DNA of 64,000 nt from Candidatus Kapaibacterium sp. (lineage in GTDB: Bacteria > Bacteroidota > Ignavibacteria > Kapaibacteriales > HRBIN21). The stretch lies in assembly GCA_025059875.1 (NCBI GenBank), contig JANXCT010000001.1, positions 124,001 through 188,000 on the forward strand. Reading direction: 5' to 3'. Below, piece after piece: positions 34,579 through 43,501 of the stretch. Under the pieces are notes generated by a model, which worked only from the letters and a program-made list of their open reading frames with translations, was not told the DNA's origin and made no database searches. Position 1 is the first letter of the stretch. Each line of letters opens with the position of its first letter. The position numbers and the translations under genes are program-made.

Positions 34579-34839
34579 ATGTTCGACATCGGTGGCGGAG
34601 AGCTACTCGTCATCCTGTTGGCCATCCTGCTGCTGTTTGGTCCGAAGCACTTGCCCGAGCTCTCCCGAACTCTGGGGAAGGGCTGGCGTCAGCTCCAGAA
34701 GGCGCAGGAAGAGCTGCGGGAGCAGCTCCGGGAGCTCTCTGCAGAGATTGCTCATCCGACCGTTCCACCGCCGAAGAGGAGATTGCAAGGGGAACGGGAG
34801 CAACAGCGTAGTGTGTTTCCGCCACACGACGGGCAATGA
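34579..34839 (+). CDS. Sec-independent protein translocase TatA/TatB family
   Basis: An 86-residue Tat subunit: MFDIGGGELLVI, one membrane helix, FGPKHLPELSRTLGKG, then a long charged amphipathic helix (LQKAQEELREQLREL). The MFDIG opening, the Pro-containing GPKHLPEL and the longer helix suit TatB, while TatA-like function cannot be excluded. It overlaps gatA by 4 nt (ATGA), so expression is tied to that gene. Confidence 0.85.
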   Translation: MFDIGGGELLVILLAILLLFGPKHLPELSRTLGKGWRQLQKAQEELREQLRELSAEIAHPTVPPPKRRLQGEREQQRSVFPPHDGQ

Positions 34840-36269
34840 TGCAGACCTACGCTGAATTCCGACGCTCTCGCCTTCGTGGGGAGCTGCGCTGTCGACAGGT
34901 TGTAGAGGAATTCCTCCAGCGAATTGATCGGCAGCGAGACCTCAACGCCTTCATCACGGTCTCAGCTGAAGAGGCTCTTCAGGCAGCTGAGGAATCTGAT
35001 GCCCGCTTCGATGCAGGTCAGCCTCGTCCGTTGGAAGGCTGTGTCGTAGCTATCAAGGACAACATCTCAACGGCTGGTATCCGGACCACGTGTGCCTCCC
35101 GAATCCTGGAGAACTTCGTGCCTGTCTATGATGCCACGGCCGTGGCTCGCCTTAAGGAAGCAGGTGCCATCATCATTGGCAAGACGAACCTGGACGAGTT
35201 CGCGATGGGCTCGTCCAACGAGTACTCTGCGTTTGGGCCAGTGCGCCATCCACGCAATCCTGCGTATGTCCCAGGCGGATCGTCAGGAGGCTCGGCGGTT
35301 GCTGTTGCGGCTAGTATGTGCCACGTTGCGTTGGGGTCGGATACGGGAGGGTCAGTACGGCAGCCGGCGGCTTTCTGCGGTGTGCTTGGCCTGAAACCGA
35401 GCTATGGCCGAATCTCCCGCTACGGACTGGTGGCATTTGCCTCTTCGCTGGATCAGATTGGCATCTTCGCCAACGTGTTGGAAGACATCGCCGCTGTATT
35501 GGATGTTGTCTCCGGTCATGATCCGCACGACGCAACGAGCCTTCCTGAGCTCCCAACACAAGCCCTGCGGGAATTGGAGGCGCCCATAGGAGAACTGGTT
35601 ATTGGACTTCTGCCGGAGGAGACACTTCGGGGCTGCCATCCGGAGGTGATGGCATCCTACGAGCACTGCGTAGAGCGGCTGCGCTCTGCAGGGGTGCGCC
35701 TAGTAACAGTGGAGCTGCCTTACAGTGATGTGTGGGTACCGACTTACTACATCGTGGCGACGGCAGAGGCCTCCTCTAACTTAGCGCGCTACGACGGGAT
35801 TCGTTATGGCTTTCGAGCGACGGTACCAGAGGGGGAAGACATCATCGCGGCGACCCGAACGGCCGGTTTCGGCGCCGAAGTCAAGCGGCGTATCATGGTA
35901 GGCACCTACGTGCTCTCTGCTGGCTACTACGATGCGTACTACCGCAAGGCCCTGAAGGCTCGTCGCCTCATAGCAGAGGCGTATGCTCGGGCCTTTACCC
36001 AGGTCCATGCCCTCTTCTTGCCAACATCGCCGGTTCCACCATTCCGGTTGGGCGAGCGGCTCCAGGACCCCGTGGCTATGTACTTAGCCGACCTGCTGAC
36101 GGTCTCGGCAAACCTGGCTGGGATTCCAGCAATGAGTCTGCCCGCAGGCCAGACTTCCGAAGGGCTCCCGATTGGGATGCAACTCCAGGCGCCGTATGGA
36201 GCGGATGTGCGGCTCTTACAGTACGCTCGTCTCTGCATGCAGCTTTGGCATGCACCTAGGGAGCTGTAA
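34836..36269 (+). CDS. gatA: Glutamyl-tRNA(Gln)/aspartyl-tRNA(Asn) amidotransferase subunit A
   Basis: Releases ammonia from glutamine so that GatB can amidate Glu-tRNA(Gln) or Asp-tRNA(Asn). The 477-residue amidase-signature protein has the Lys of VAIKDNI (near 73), the Gly/Ser-rich PGGSSGGSAVAV and the cis-Ser/Ser pair in GSDTGGSVRQPA (near 170), and TSPVPPFRLGE at the C-terminal end. gatB and gatC are not nearby. It overlaps the tat gene by 4 nt. Confidence 0.95.
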   Translation: MMQTYAEFRRSRLRGELRCRQVVEEFLQRIDRQRDLNAFITVSAEEALQAAEESDARFDAGQPRPLEGCVVAIKDNISTAGIRTTCASRILENFVPVYDATAVARLKEAGAIIIGKTNLDEFAMGSSNEYSAFGPVRHPRNPAYVPGGSSGGSAVAVAASMCHVALGSDTGGSVRQPAAFCGVLGLKPSYGRISRYGLVAFASSLDQIGIFANVLEDIAAVLDVVSGHDPHDATSLPELPTQALRELEAPIGELVIGLLPEETLRGCHPEVMASYEHCVERLRSAGVRLVTVELPYSDVWVPTYYIVATAEASSNLARYDGIRYGFRATVPEGEDIIAATRTAGFGAEVKRRIMVGTYVLSAGYYDAYYRKALKARRLIAEAYARAFTQVHALFLPTSPVPPFRLGERLQDPVAMYLADLLTVSANLAGIPAMSLPAGQTSEGLPIGMQLQAPYGADVRLLQYARLCMQLWHAPREL

Positions 36270-36497
36270 GACCGGTTTGCAGGGTGTCCTTCGCAGGTCT
36301 CCAAGCGGCAGGACAGGCCGTATTGCTAGTAGGAGCTGTGCGAGGGTAGAAGGGATTACCTCTGATCCCGCAGTGCTGCTAGTCCTTACGGGGTGAGCGC
36401 AGTTCTCATTGCTCTAGGTGCTCTCCGTTGCCGGGGTAGATGGCCGACACTAGGGACTTCCCGAGAGGCGGGTTGCAGACGATACAGCCCCGTGTCC

Positions 36498-38225
36498 ATG
36501 CAGGGCCCTAGCCAACCAATGCAGGTACCGCTTCGCCAATACTATGCTGCCGCGGCGCTCTCTGGGCTCCTCTGCGGTATTGCCTTCCCTCCGCTTCCCT
36601 TCGGCGGCTTGGCCTTCGGGGCCTTTGTCCCATTGCTATGGGTCTTGTCAGCATCGTTGCCGTTGCGCCGGTTGCTGACAGCGGGATACCTTTTCGGGTT
36701 CTGCTTCCATGGGGTCGCAAACTGGTGGGTCAGCAGTTGGCAGCCAGAGGCGGATCCGTACTTGCTCGTTGCCGGATTGCTCCTGTGGCTGGGACATCCA
36801 CTCTTCTTCCTGGTACCGCTGACGGCGGCTTGGTGGCTTGCTCAGCGGACTTCGGCCCAGTGGATGGTGGTGGGCTTTCCGTTCATATGGACGGGCTTTG
36901 AGTGGCTCCACAGTCTTGGGGAGATCGGCTATCCGTGGCTGTCGATTGGGTACACACAGGTCGGCAACTTGTACTGGATTCAGGTTGCCGATCTGGGTGG
37001 GATTTGGGGAGCCAGCTTCCTGGTGCTTTGGGCAAACGTTGCCCTCTACAGAGTGCTCCAGCTCTGGGGAGAAGCACGCCGGCAGGGACTATCGCTCTGG
37101 CAGCTCATTCGCCAGCAGCAGGTATGGGCATGGGGTGCTCTCTGCGGTGGTGTTGTCGTATTGCCGATGCTCTACGGCGGACTCCGCTTGGAAGGACTGC
37201 GAGCGTTGCAGCCGACGGGTGTGCTCCGAGCCGTCCTCGTACAGCCGGACTTCAATCCCTGGGCTAAGTGGGAGCAGACAGCGGCTGAGCAAGTCTGGTT
37301 GCAGCAGCGGCTAGCGGATAGCGTCCTGCAGCGCTTTAAAGCGGAGTTGGTCGTGTGGAATGAGACGGCAATCCCTGTCCCAGTGACTCTTCCGGAGTAC
37401 CGATGGCTGTGGGATGCTTTGGGTGCATGGGTACGGCAGCACGGAGTTGCTTTGCTGAGTGGGTTTGCGGAGATGCAGGTCTACCCTGTTAGCAAGGCTT
37501 CTCCGCTGGCCCGACGCTTGCCATGGGATTCGTCTCGTGCCTACTCTGCCTACAACGCTGCTTTTCTGCTGACCTCCTTTGGGGAGCTTGCAGGAGTGCA
37601 TCGTAAGGTTCGGCTGACGCCGTTTGCTGAGCGCTTCCCATATGCCGAGCTCTTTGGGGGACTGACTCAGCTGGTGGAGTGGGGAGTCGGAATCTCTGCC
37701 TGGGCAAAGGGAGAGCGGCAGGAGGTAATGAAGTTGCCTCGGGCAGCCGACACCGTAACCCTGGGGGTGGCAATCTGTATCGAGTCCATCTTCCCCGACT
37801 TTGTGCGGGCTTACATCCAGCGAGGTAGTGACATACTGGTTGTACTCAGCAACGACGCATGGTTCGACGGTACCCCAGGGCCTGCACAACACTTCGCTAT
37901 TGCGCGTGTGCGGGCAATAGAGACCCGCCGGCCAATCCTGCGGTGCGCTAATAGCGGGATTACAGCTGCTATCTTGCCGACAGGGGAGGTAGGCGGCGAA
38001 CTACCACAGTACCGCGCTACGGCCCTTCCAGTTACACTTCCGATGTACCGAGTGGAGAGTCTCTACGCGAGTATCGGTGATGTCATCCCGCAAGCCGCAA
38101 TGGTCTGGAGCCTTGTCTTGCTTGCACTAGCAGCGTTCCGAAGAGCTGGTGTCATGAAAGGGAATCGTCGTTCGTCAACGGCTCCTGTTGAGCTGTCATC
38201 TCGAAGGGAGGGGATGAGAGGATGA
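36498..38225 (+). CDS. lnt: Apolipoprotein N-acyltransferase
   Basis: Adds the third acyl chain to lipoprotein N-terminal cysteine in the inner membrane. About six membrane spans occupy residues 10-240 (CGIAFPPLPFGGLAFG, WLHSLGEIGYPW). The C-terminal nitrilase-like part carries the E-K-C triad: Glu in VWNETAIPV, Lys in HRKVRLTPFAE and Cys in AICIESIFPDF. The start is uncertain: 36498 gives 575 residues, 36519 is also possible, and neither has a good ribosome site. About 230 nt of non-coding sequence follows gatA. It overlaps the M16 peptidase gene by 4 nt. Confidence 0.92.
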   Translation: MQGPSQPMQVPLRQYYAAAALSGLLCGIAFPPLPFGGLAFGAFVPLLWVLSASLPLRRLLTAGYLFGFCFHGVANWWVSSWQPEADPYLLVAGLLLWLGHPLFFLVPLTAAWWLAQRTSAQWMVVGFPFIWTGFEWLHSLGEIGYPWLSIGYTQVGNLYWIQVADLGGIWGASFLVLWANVALYRVLQLWGEARRQGLSLWQLIRQQQVWAWGALCGGVVVLPMLYGGLRLEGLRALQPTGVLRAVLVQPDFNPWAKWEQTAAEQVWLQQRLADSVLQRFKAELVVWNETAIPVPVTLPEYRWLWDALGAWVRQHGVALLSGFAEMQVYPVSKASPLARRLPWDSSRAYSAYNAAFLLTSFGELAGVHRKVRLTPFAERFPYAELFGGLTQLVEWGVGISAWAKGERQEVMKLPRAADTVTLGVAICIESIFPDFVRAYIQRGSDILVVLSNDAWFDGTPGPAQHFAIARVRAIETRRPILRCANSGITAAILPTGEVGGELPQYRATALPVTLPMYRVESLYASIGDVIPQAAMVWSLVLLALAAFRRAGVMKGNRRSSTAPVELSSRREGMRG

Positions 38226-39547
38226 AGGGCTGGGTCGGTGCAGGAATCTTGCTACTTGCTGGCATCAGTTGGGCACAACGGAGTTTCTATCCAGTGCGGT
38301 TCATAGAATTCACGCTTGCCAATGGCCTCCATGTGATTCTCCAGCGGGATACTTCTGCCCCTGTTGTAGCGACGGTGCTCTACTACAAGGTAGGATCGCG
38401 CAACGAGGAGCCGCAGCGCACAGGCTTTGCGCACTTCTTCGAGCACCTCATGTTCGAGGGGACCGAGCATATCCCTCGGGCAACGATTGACAAGTATATC
38501 CAGGAGGCCGGCGGTATGCTGAACGCGTTCACAACATTCGATGCTACGGTGTACTACTTCCAACTGCCATTGCACCAACTGCCGCTGGCGCTCTGGATCG
38601 AAGCCGAGCGGATGCGCCGCTTGCGGATAGACAGTGTGGGCGTGGAGACTCAGCGTGGGGTGGTCAAGGAAGAGCGCAAGATGCGGTACGACAATAGCCC
38701 TTACGGCGGCTGGATGGAGAAGCTCTTCGGTAGACTCTTCGCCGGTTCGCCGTATGGGTGGACTCCCATTGGCTCTGCTCAGCACATAGACAGTGCTCGG
38801 ATTGAGGAGTTCGTGGGGTTCTACAATCGCTACTACCAGCCAAACAATGCCGTGCTGGTTATCGTCGGAGACATAGATCCTCAGCAAGCGCGGCAGCTAG
38901 TGGAGACGTACTTCGGGCAGTATCCCCGAGGGCCAGAGCTCCCACCGTTCCGGTTTGAGTTGCCACGAATGATGGCAGGCGAGCAGCGGGACACCGTGTA
39001 CGACAAGAAGGCTCCACAACCTGCTGTCTTTATTGGATGGCGGGGACCGGAGAAAGGGCATCCAGATGCCTATGCGTTGGAGATGCTGATGGACATCCTC
39101 TCGGAGGGCGAGAGCTCCCGACTCTACCGCCGTTTGGTTGATGAAACCCAGGTGGCAGCACAAGCATCGGCCTTTTACTACGACTTGCAGTATGCAGGGG
39201 CTATCATTGCGATTGGATTGGCGGCGCCGGAGAAGCCCATTGCAGATGTTGAGCGTGAGCTGCTGGCGACGATAGAACGGGTCCAGCGTGAGGGTGTAAC
39301 GGACGCGGAGTTCCAGAAAGCTCGGAACATACGGGAGGCTCGCTTCGTCATGGGCAAGAAGGAAGCCCTTTCGAAGGCACTCTCTCTAGCGTCCTACTGG
39401 GCTACTTTCGGCGACGCCAATCTCATCAATACAGAACTGGAGCGCTACTTGCAGGTGACTCGTGAGGACATTCAGCGAGTGGCGCGGAAGTACTTCACGA
39501 GCGATCGTGTCGTTCTGACGTACTTGCCGGCTCAAACCCAGCCGTAG
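38222..39547 (+). CDS. M16 family zinc peptidase, secreted (catalytic member)
   Basis: A 441-residue pitrilysin-type protease. The N-terminal signal (MKGWVGAGILLLAGISWAQ) predicts export to the periplasm. The inverted zinc motif HFFEHLMF is near residue 64, with the downstream Glu in VKEERKMR. Two M16 half-domains follow. It starts in the lnt stop (ATGA) and lies 26 nt before a second M16-family gene that lacks the zinc motif; such active/inactive pairs often form heterodimers. Confidence 0.93.
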   Translation: MKGWVGAGILLLAGISWAQRSFYPVRFIEFTLANGLHVILQRDTSAPVVATVLYYKVGSRNEEPQRTGFAHFFEHLMFEGTEHIPRATIDKYIQEAGGMLNAFTTFDATVYYFQLPLHQLPLALWIEAERMRRLRIDSVGVETQRGVVKEERKMRYDNSPYGGWMEKLFGRLFAGSPYGWTPIGSAQHIDSARIEEFVGFYNRYYQPNNAVLVIVGDIDPQQARQLVETYFGQYPRGPELPPFRFELPRMMAGEQRDTVYDKKAPQPAVFIGWRGPEKGHPDAYALEMLMDILSEGESSRLYRRLVDETQVAAQASAFYYDLQYAGAIIAIGLAAPEKPIADVERELLATIERVQREGVTDAEFQKARNIREARFVMGKKEALSKALSLASYWATFGDANLINTELERYLQVTREDIQRVARKYFTSDRVVLTYLPAQTQP

Positions 39548-39573
39548 AGGTTCAGCGCGCAGGAGGAGGAGCC

Positions 39574-41658
39574 ATGCTTTCCCGACGACTGTACCCATGG
39601 CTACTGCTTATAGCCTTGCATGCACTGAGCTATGCTGCCGCACAGCAGAAGAATTGGAGCAAACCACCAGAGCCTTTACCAGCGAAGGAGTTCCGCTTCC
39701 CGGAGCACAAAGAGTTCCAGCTTCCTAACGGGCTCAAGGTCTTCCTCATAGAAGATCACGAGCAGCCCACGGTCACACTACGCCTACAGATCAACGCAGG
39801 GGATGCGAGTGACGACATCCCTGGGGTTGCACACCTGACGGCCCTCATGTTAACCAAGGGGGCTGGTAAGCGTTCTGCTCAGCAGATTGCTGCTGCTATT
39901 GACAGTGTTGGGGCGACACTGCGGGCCTCCTCAGCTGGGGATTTCACGAGTGTGACGGCCTCGACGCTGAAGAAGCACCTACGGCTTGTACTAGAAATCT
40001 TCGCCGACGTCGTGCAGCGCCCGACCTTTCCGGAGGAGGAACTTCAGAAGCTGCGTCCACAAGTGATCTCAGAAATTCGCCAGGAGCGGGCTCGACCGGG
40101 GTCATTAGCGCAGGCAATGGCGCGAAAAGTTGTCTATGGAGAGGAGCACCCGTATGCTCGCCGCCGCACGGAACAGAGCGTTGAGCAGATTCGAGCGCGA
40201 GACCTACGCCGCTTCCATGAGCAGTACTACCACCCACGTAATGCGACTCTCGCTGTCGTTGGGGATGTCCGAGAGGCAGAGATACTGCCGCTTTTGCGCC
40301 AGGCCTTTGGACAATGGAAAAAGCGCGGGGAGGTCAAAGAGCGTTCCTTCCCTGCAGTAGCGCCGATGCCAAACGGCATCTACTTCATCGCTCGTCCAGG
40401 TTCAGTCCAATCGAGCATTGTGGTGACTGCTGCGACTGTACCTTTTGCCCATCCTGACTACGAAGCGCTAGAGGTGCTGGCGGAGCTGCTCGGTTCGGGA
40501 TTCGGCGGCCGCCTCTTTCGGAGCCTGCGCGAAACCTATGCCTACACGTATGCCCCGTTTGCCTTCCAGACAGAAGCGAAGTACATCAACCGGCTGGCCC
40601 TGGGAGCAGATGTTCGGACGCCTGTCACAGACTCTGCACTCCGAGTGATTCAGCATGAGTTGGAGCAGATTAGGGAGTATCCACCGACTGAGGAGGAGCT
40701 CAACCGAATCAAGCAGGCAATGGTGGGTACATACCTCCGCTCGTTCGAATCACCGGAATTCATAGCCTCGCTCCTCCAGCGAGCGGACCTCTACGGTTTG
40801 ACCAAGGACCACTTGCGGCTCTATCCGAATCGCATCCTGGACATTTCTCCGTGGCAAGTGCGGAATGTGGCCGAAAAGTATCTGCAGCCAATGGGTCTAC
40901 GTGTAGTCGTCGTCGGGGATCCAAAAGTTCTGCCGCAGTTACAAGCGATCGCGAAGGTCTATGAGTACACGCAGGAACTACAGCCAGCACCGGTGTATCA
41001 GCCAGTTGAGATGTCTGTGGAAGAGCTGCTTCGGCGCTACGTGGCAGCGGTTGGTGGGAGCACGAAGTTAGAAGCACTCCAGTCTCTGCGCCAGCAAGGG
41101 CGGGTTCGGGTGCAGGTCAGCGGGATGACGATTGAAGGAGAGTTCGAGCGGAGTTGGAAGGCACCGAACAAGAGCGCTGCCCAGCTGAAGACGCCATACT
41201 TTGTGCAGCGGAGCTGGTCCGACGGGAGCAACGTCTGGGTTGAGGCCAGTGGTGTGAGGAGCGAGGTATCGGGACGAGAGCGTGAGAAGGAGCTCCTGCA
41301 GGCGCATCCGTTCTACGTCGCGTATCTCCCCAAGTTGGGCTTTCGGTGTGAAGTGCTGGGTAAGAGGGGAGACCAAATCGTGCTGCGGGCAGAGGCGCCG
41401 TATGGGGGAGAGCACCTATACTACTTCAACGCTAGCTCCTACTTGCTGGAGCGGGCGGAGAAGATGGAGCCTACAGCCCACGGCGATCAGCCGCTGACGG
41501 AGGTGTACAGCGAGTACATGCAGGTGGATGGGTTACGCCTTCCGAAACACGTCCAGGTAGACAGTCCTTGGGGGGCGCTACACTTCGAGAATGCTTACCA
41601 GCTCAACCCCGCAGTGGAAGACAGCGAGTTCATACCCCCTACCTCCTCCCAACAGTGA
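39574..41658 (+). CDS. M16-family protein lacking the zinc motif, with extra C-terminal domain
   Basis: A 694-residue secreted protein (signal peptide MLSRRLYPWLLLIALHALSYAAAQ). GGAGGAGGAG lies 3 nt before the ATG, an unusually strong ribosome site. Residues about 50-470 are the two M16 half-domains, but the zinc motif HxxEH reads HLTAL, so it should be non-catalytic and probably partners the preceding peptidase. Residues about 490-694 are an added domain (LRRYVAAVGGSTKLEAL, SDGSNVWVEASG, YMQVDGLRLPKHV) resembling LolA-like lipid or lipoprotein-binding folds seen fused to M16 proteins in Bacteroidota. The domain identity is tentative. Confidence 0.88.
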   Translation: MLSRRLYPWLLLIALHALSYAAAQQKNWSKPPEPLPAKEFRFPEHKEFQLPNGLKVFLIEDHEQPTVTLRLQINAGDASDDIPGVAHLTALMLTKGAGKRSAQQIAAAIDSVGATLRASSAGDFTSVTASTLKKHLRLVLEIFADVVQRPTFPEEELQKLRPQVISEIRQERARPGSLAQAMARKVVYGEEHPYARRRTEQSVEQIRARDLRRFHEQYYHPRNATLAVVGDVREAEILPLLRQAFGQWKKRGEVKERSFPAVAPMPNGIYFIARPGSVQSSIVVTAATVPFAHPDYEALEVLAELLGSGFGGRLFRSLRETYAYTYAPFAFQTEAKYINRLALGADVRTPVTDSALRVIQHELEQIREYPPTEEELNRIKQAMVGTYLRSFESPEFIASLLQRADLYGLTKDHLRLYPNRILDISPWQVRNVAEKYLQPMGLRVVVVGDPKVLPQLQAIAKVYEYTQELQPAPVYQPVEMSVEELLRRYVAAVGGSTKLEALQSLRQQGRVRVQVSGMTIEGEFERSWKAPNKSAAQLKTPYFVQRSWSDGSNVWVEASGVRSEVSGREREKELLQAHPFYVAYLPKLGFRCEVLGKRGDQIVLRAEAPYGGEHLYYFNASSYLLERAEKMEPTAHGDQPLTEVYSEYMQVDGLRLPKHVQVDSPWGALHFENAYQLNPAVEDSEFIPPTSSQQ

Positions 41659-41667
41659 CGCTGTCAC
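41655..41667. terminator. Small hairpin between convergent genes
   Basis: GTGAC, GCT, GTCAC: a 5-bp stem overlapping the stop codon of the plus-strand M16 gene. It lies in the 50-nt gap before the end of the convergent Spy-like gene and could end transcription in either direction. Weak. Confidence 0.25.
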
Positions 41668-41708
41668 CTTCGGGAGTGGGGGATAGCCACCGCTTAAGTG
41701 AGTTCTTC

Positions 41709-42026
41709 TTACCGTTCCTGTAGACGTTGGCGCCGCTGCTGGCGGTGCTCTTTGATCAGTCGCTGGAGCTTCTCCCGCTGTTCTGGCGTTAAGATGCTAG
41801 CGAGCTTTTCCCGGAAGGCCTGACGCTCTCGAGGACGTCGTTCTCGGTATTCGTGAAAGAGATTTCGGAGCTGCTCTTGCTGCTGGGGGGTCAGCTCTAA
41901 CGCTTGCTGGAGGCGTTCCATCAAGCGGTTCCAGCGCTTCTCGGCAGCTGTGAGTTGTTGCTGAGCTGCTGTCGGCAGGAGCGCTCCAAGCCCCAGCACG
42001 ATGAGCTGCCACAGCTTGACTTTCAT
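41709..42026 (-). CDS. Spy/CpxP-like periplasmic protein
   Basis: A 105-residue secreted protein: signal peptide (MKVKLWQLIVLGLGALLPTAAQ) then an all-helical, Arg/Gln/Glu-rich part with two LTPxQ motifs (LTPQQQEQLRNLF and LTPEQREKLQRLI), the mark of Spy/CpxP proteins. Homologues act as periplasmic chaperones or envelope-stress sensors. It is transcribed away from the aspartokinase gene; the 112-nt space between holds the latter's promoter. Confidence 0.8.
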   Translation of the reverse strand: MKVKLWQLIVLGLGALLPTAAQQQLTAAEKRWNRLMERLQQALELTPQQQEQLRNLFHEYRERRPRERQAFREKLASILTPEQREKLQRLIKEHRQQRRQRLQER

Positions 42027-42104
42027 TAGTGGCTCCTTTCACTCTGGAACATCGACGCCGTGCTGTTTGAGTGGAGGGCATGACAATAGGTTTAGTCTGG
42101 CTTC

Positions 42105-42112
42105 TAATTTTG
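42105..42112 (+). promoter_or_regulatory. -7 promoter box for the aspartokinase operon
   Basis: TAATTTTG followed by C, 27 nt before the ATG at 42139. ATGACA at 42080-42085 is about 19 bp upstream and is a possible -33 element. Confidence 0.55.
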
Positions 42113-42130
42113 CCGTAACGCGTAGGAAAA

Positions 42131-42136
42131 AGGAGG
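42131..42136 (+). promoter_or_regulatory. Ribosome binding site for the aspartokinase gene
   Basis: AGGAGG lies 2 nt before the ATG at 42139, within AAAAAGGAGGC. It selects that start over the open frame that continues back to 42001. Confidence 0.7.
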
Positions 42137-42138
42137 CG

Positions 42139-43473
42139 ATGAGCGAGGTTGCTCCACTGGTCTACAAGTTCGGCGGGGCAGTGCTTCGGCTGCCGGAGGG
42201 ATTTGCCGCAATGGTGCAGCGTCTACGGGAGGGACTGAGGCGGGGGCGGCCATTGCTGCTGATTGTTTCAGCGTTAGGTCGAGTCACGCGACAACTGGAA
42301 CAGGCAGCGTTCACCGCAGAGGCCGGCAGAGGAGCGGAAGCTCTGGCAATGGCAGCCCAGGTGCTGGAACACCATCGAGAGTTAGCAGCGCGGCTCTTGG
42401 GCTCTAAGTGCTCAGGGTTCCAGGAGTATTTGGATAGGAGTGCCCAGAGGCTTGAAGGTTACCTCCAAGGGATCGCTGTCACAGGCGAGCTTACGCCGCG
42501 GGCCCTCGATGCCGTACGGAGCTTTGGGGAGATGTGGGCTTCGGCACTTGTAGCTGCCTTCCTCCGTGGGAGCGGTATTGATCCCATCTGCATTGATGCC
42601 CCCGAGCTCATCCGAACGGATTCCCAGCATGGTGCGGCACAGCCACTACTGGAGCCAACGCGGGCTGCTGTCCACCAGCACCTTGTGCCGCTTCTCCGGC
42701 CTGGTCAAGTGGTGCTGACGCAGGGCTTCATTGGCCGCTCGATAGAGGGGCGGCTCACGACGATGGGGCAAGAGAGTTCTGCTCTGACGGCGGTTCTCTT
42801 GGCAATGCTGACGGGGGCGGAGGAGGTCACGTTCTGGACCGATGTTGCAGGTATTCGGGAATGCGATCCAGCCCTAGTAACGGAAGCCGCACTGGTGCCC
42901 CAGATGTCGTACACGCAGGCTCTCCGGGTTGCTAGGGCAGGATTGCGCCTGCTCTACCCTCGGATGGTGGAGTTCGCCCGCCAATGGAAGCTCCGCCTTC
43001 GGTTCCGTTCGGCCTTTACCCCAGAGGCCGGGGAGACGATCGTCTCGGAGCTACCGGGTCGGATGGTGCCGATGATAGTCATTCGGGAACGCGTATACCT
43101 ACTTGCGTTACCACCCGAGCAGATGTCCACAGAGCTGCGCCTCCATGCGATTGACGGCAGCTCCCTCTTCCTGCGTTGGGACGAGCCGGAGCGGACAGTC
43201 GTGCTCTGTAGTTCCGACGTCCCCTACTCTACCCCGCAAGAGGTTGGGGGGCTTGTTACGGTACTCTACGGGACTCAGCAGCAGATTGCCCGACTTATCC
43301 AGCTCTGTGGGCAACAGCAGCACGAGGGAGCTCCAGTGCGTCTCTGGAGCTTGGGGGACCAACTGCGATGCTTCATCAGCGAAGGTCGCTTGCCGTCTCT
43401 CGTACGGGCTTTATGGAGAGAGCTACGAGCTTCGGCTTCAGAGTGCACGAAGGGTGCTGAGGCTGCGTCCTAA
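42139..43473 (+). CDS. Divergent aspartate kinase
   Basis: A 444-residue protein of the amino acid kinase family, expected to phosphorylate aspartate at the head of the Lys/Thr/Met pathway. It keeps the order of motifs, but several are altered: KFGGAVL where KFGGTSV is usual, and TTMGQESSALTA where TT.GRGGSD.TA is usual. WTDVAGIRECDPAL and the lower-lobe sequences are closer to normal. The last 130 residues are ACT-like (VPMIVIRERVYLLALP, VPYSTPQEVGGLVTVL). The changes may mark a lineage-specific variant or altered substrate. It heads an operon with the HD phosphodiesterase, whose start is 28 nt downstream. Confidence 0.75.
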   Translation: MSEVAPLVYKFGGAVLRLPEGFAAMVQRLREGLRRGRPLLLIVSALGRVTRQLEQAAFTAEAGRGAEALAMAAQVLEHHRELAARLLGSKCSGFQEYLDRSAQRLEGYLQGIAVTGELTPRALDAVRSFGEMWASALVAAFLRGSGIDPICIDAPELIRTDSQHGAAQPLLEPTRAAVHQHLVPLLRPGQVVLTQGFIGRSIEGRLTTMGQESSALTAVLLAMLTGAEEVTFWTDVAGIRECDPALVTEAALVPQMSYTQALRVARAGLRLLYPRMVEFARQWKLRLRFRSAFTPEAGETIVSELPGRMVPMIVIRERVYLLALPPEQMSTELRLHAIDGSSLFLRWDEPERTVVLCSSDVPYSTPQEVGGLVTVLYGTQQQIARLIQLCGQQQHEGAPVRLWSLGDQLRCFISEGRLPSLVRALWRELRASASECTKGAEAAS

Positions 43474-43501
43474 CTGCAGCAACGGACCGTTAGGGGATTC
43501 A

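Noticed and set aside
43103-43501. Upstream extension of the HD phosphodiesterase frame
   Set aside because: It overlaps the aspartokinase gene and does not resemble the family; the transmembrane start at 43502 is normal.
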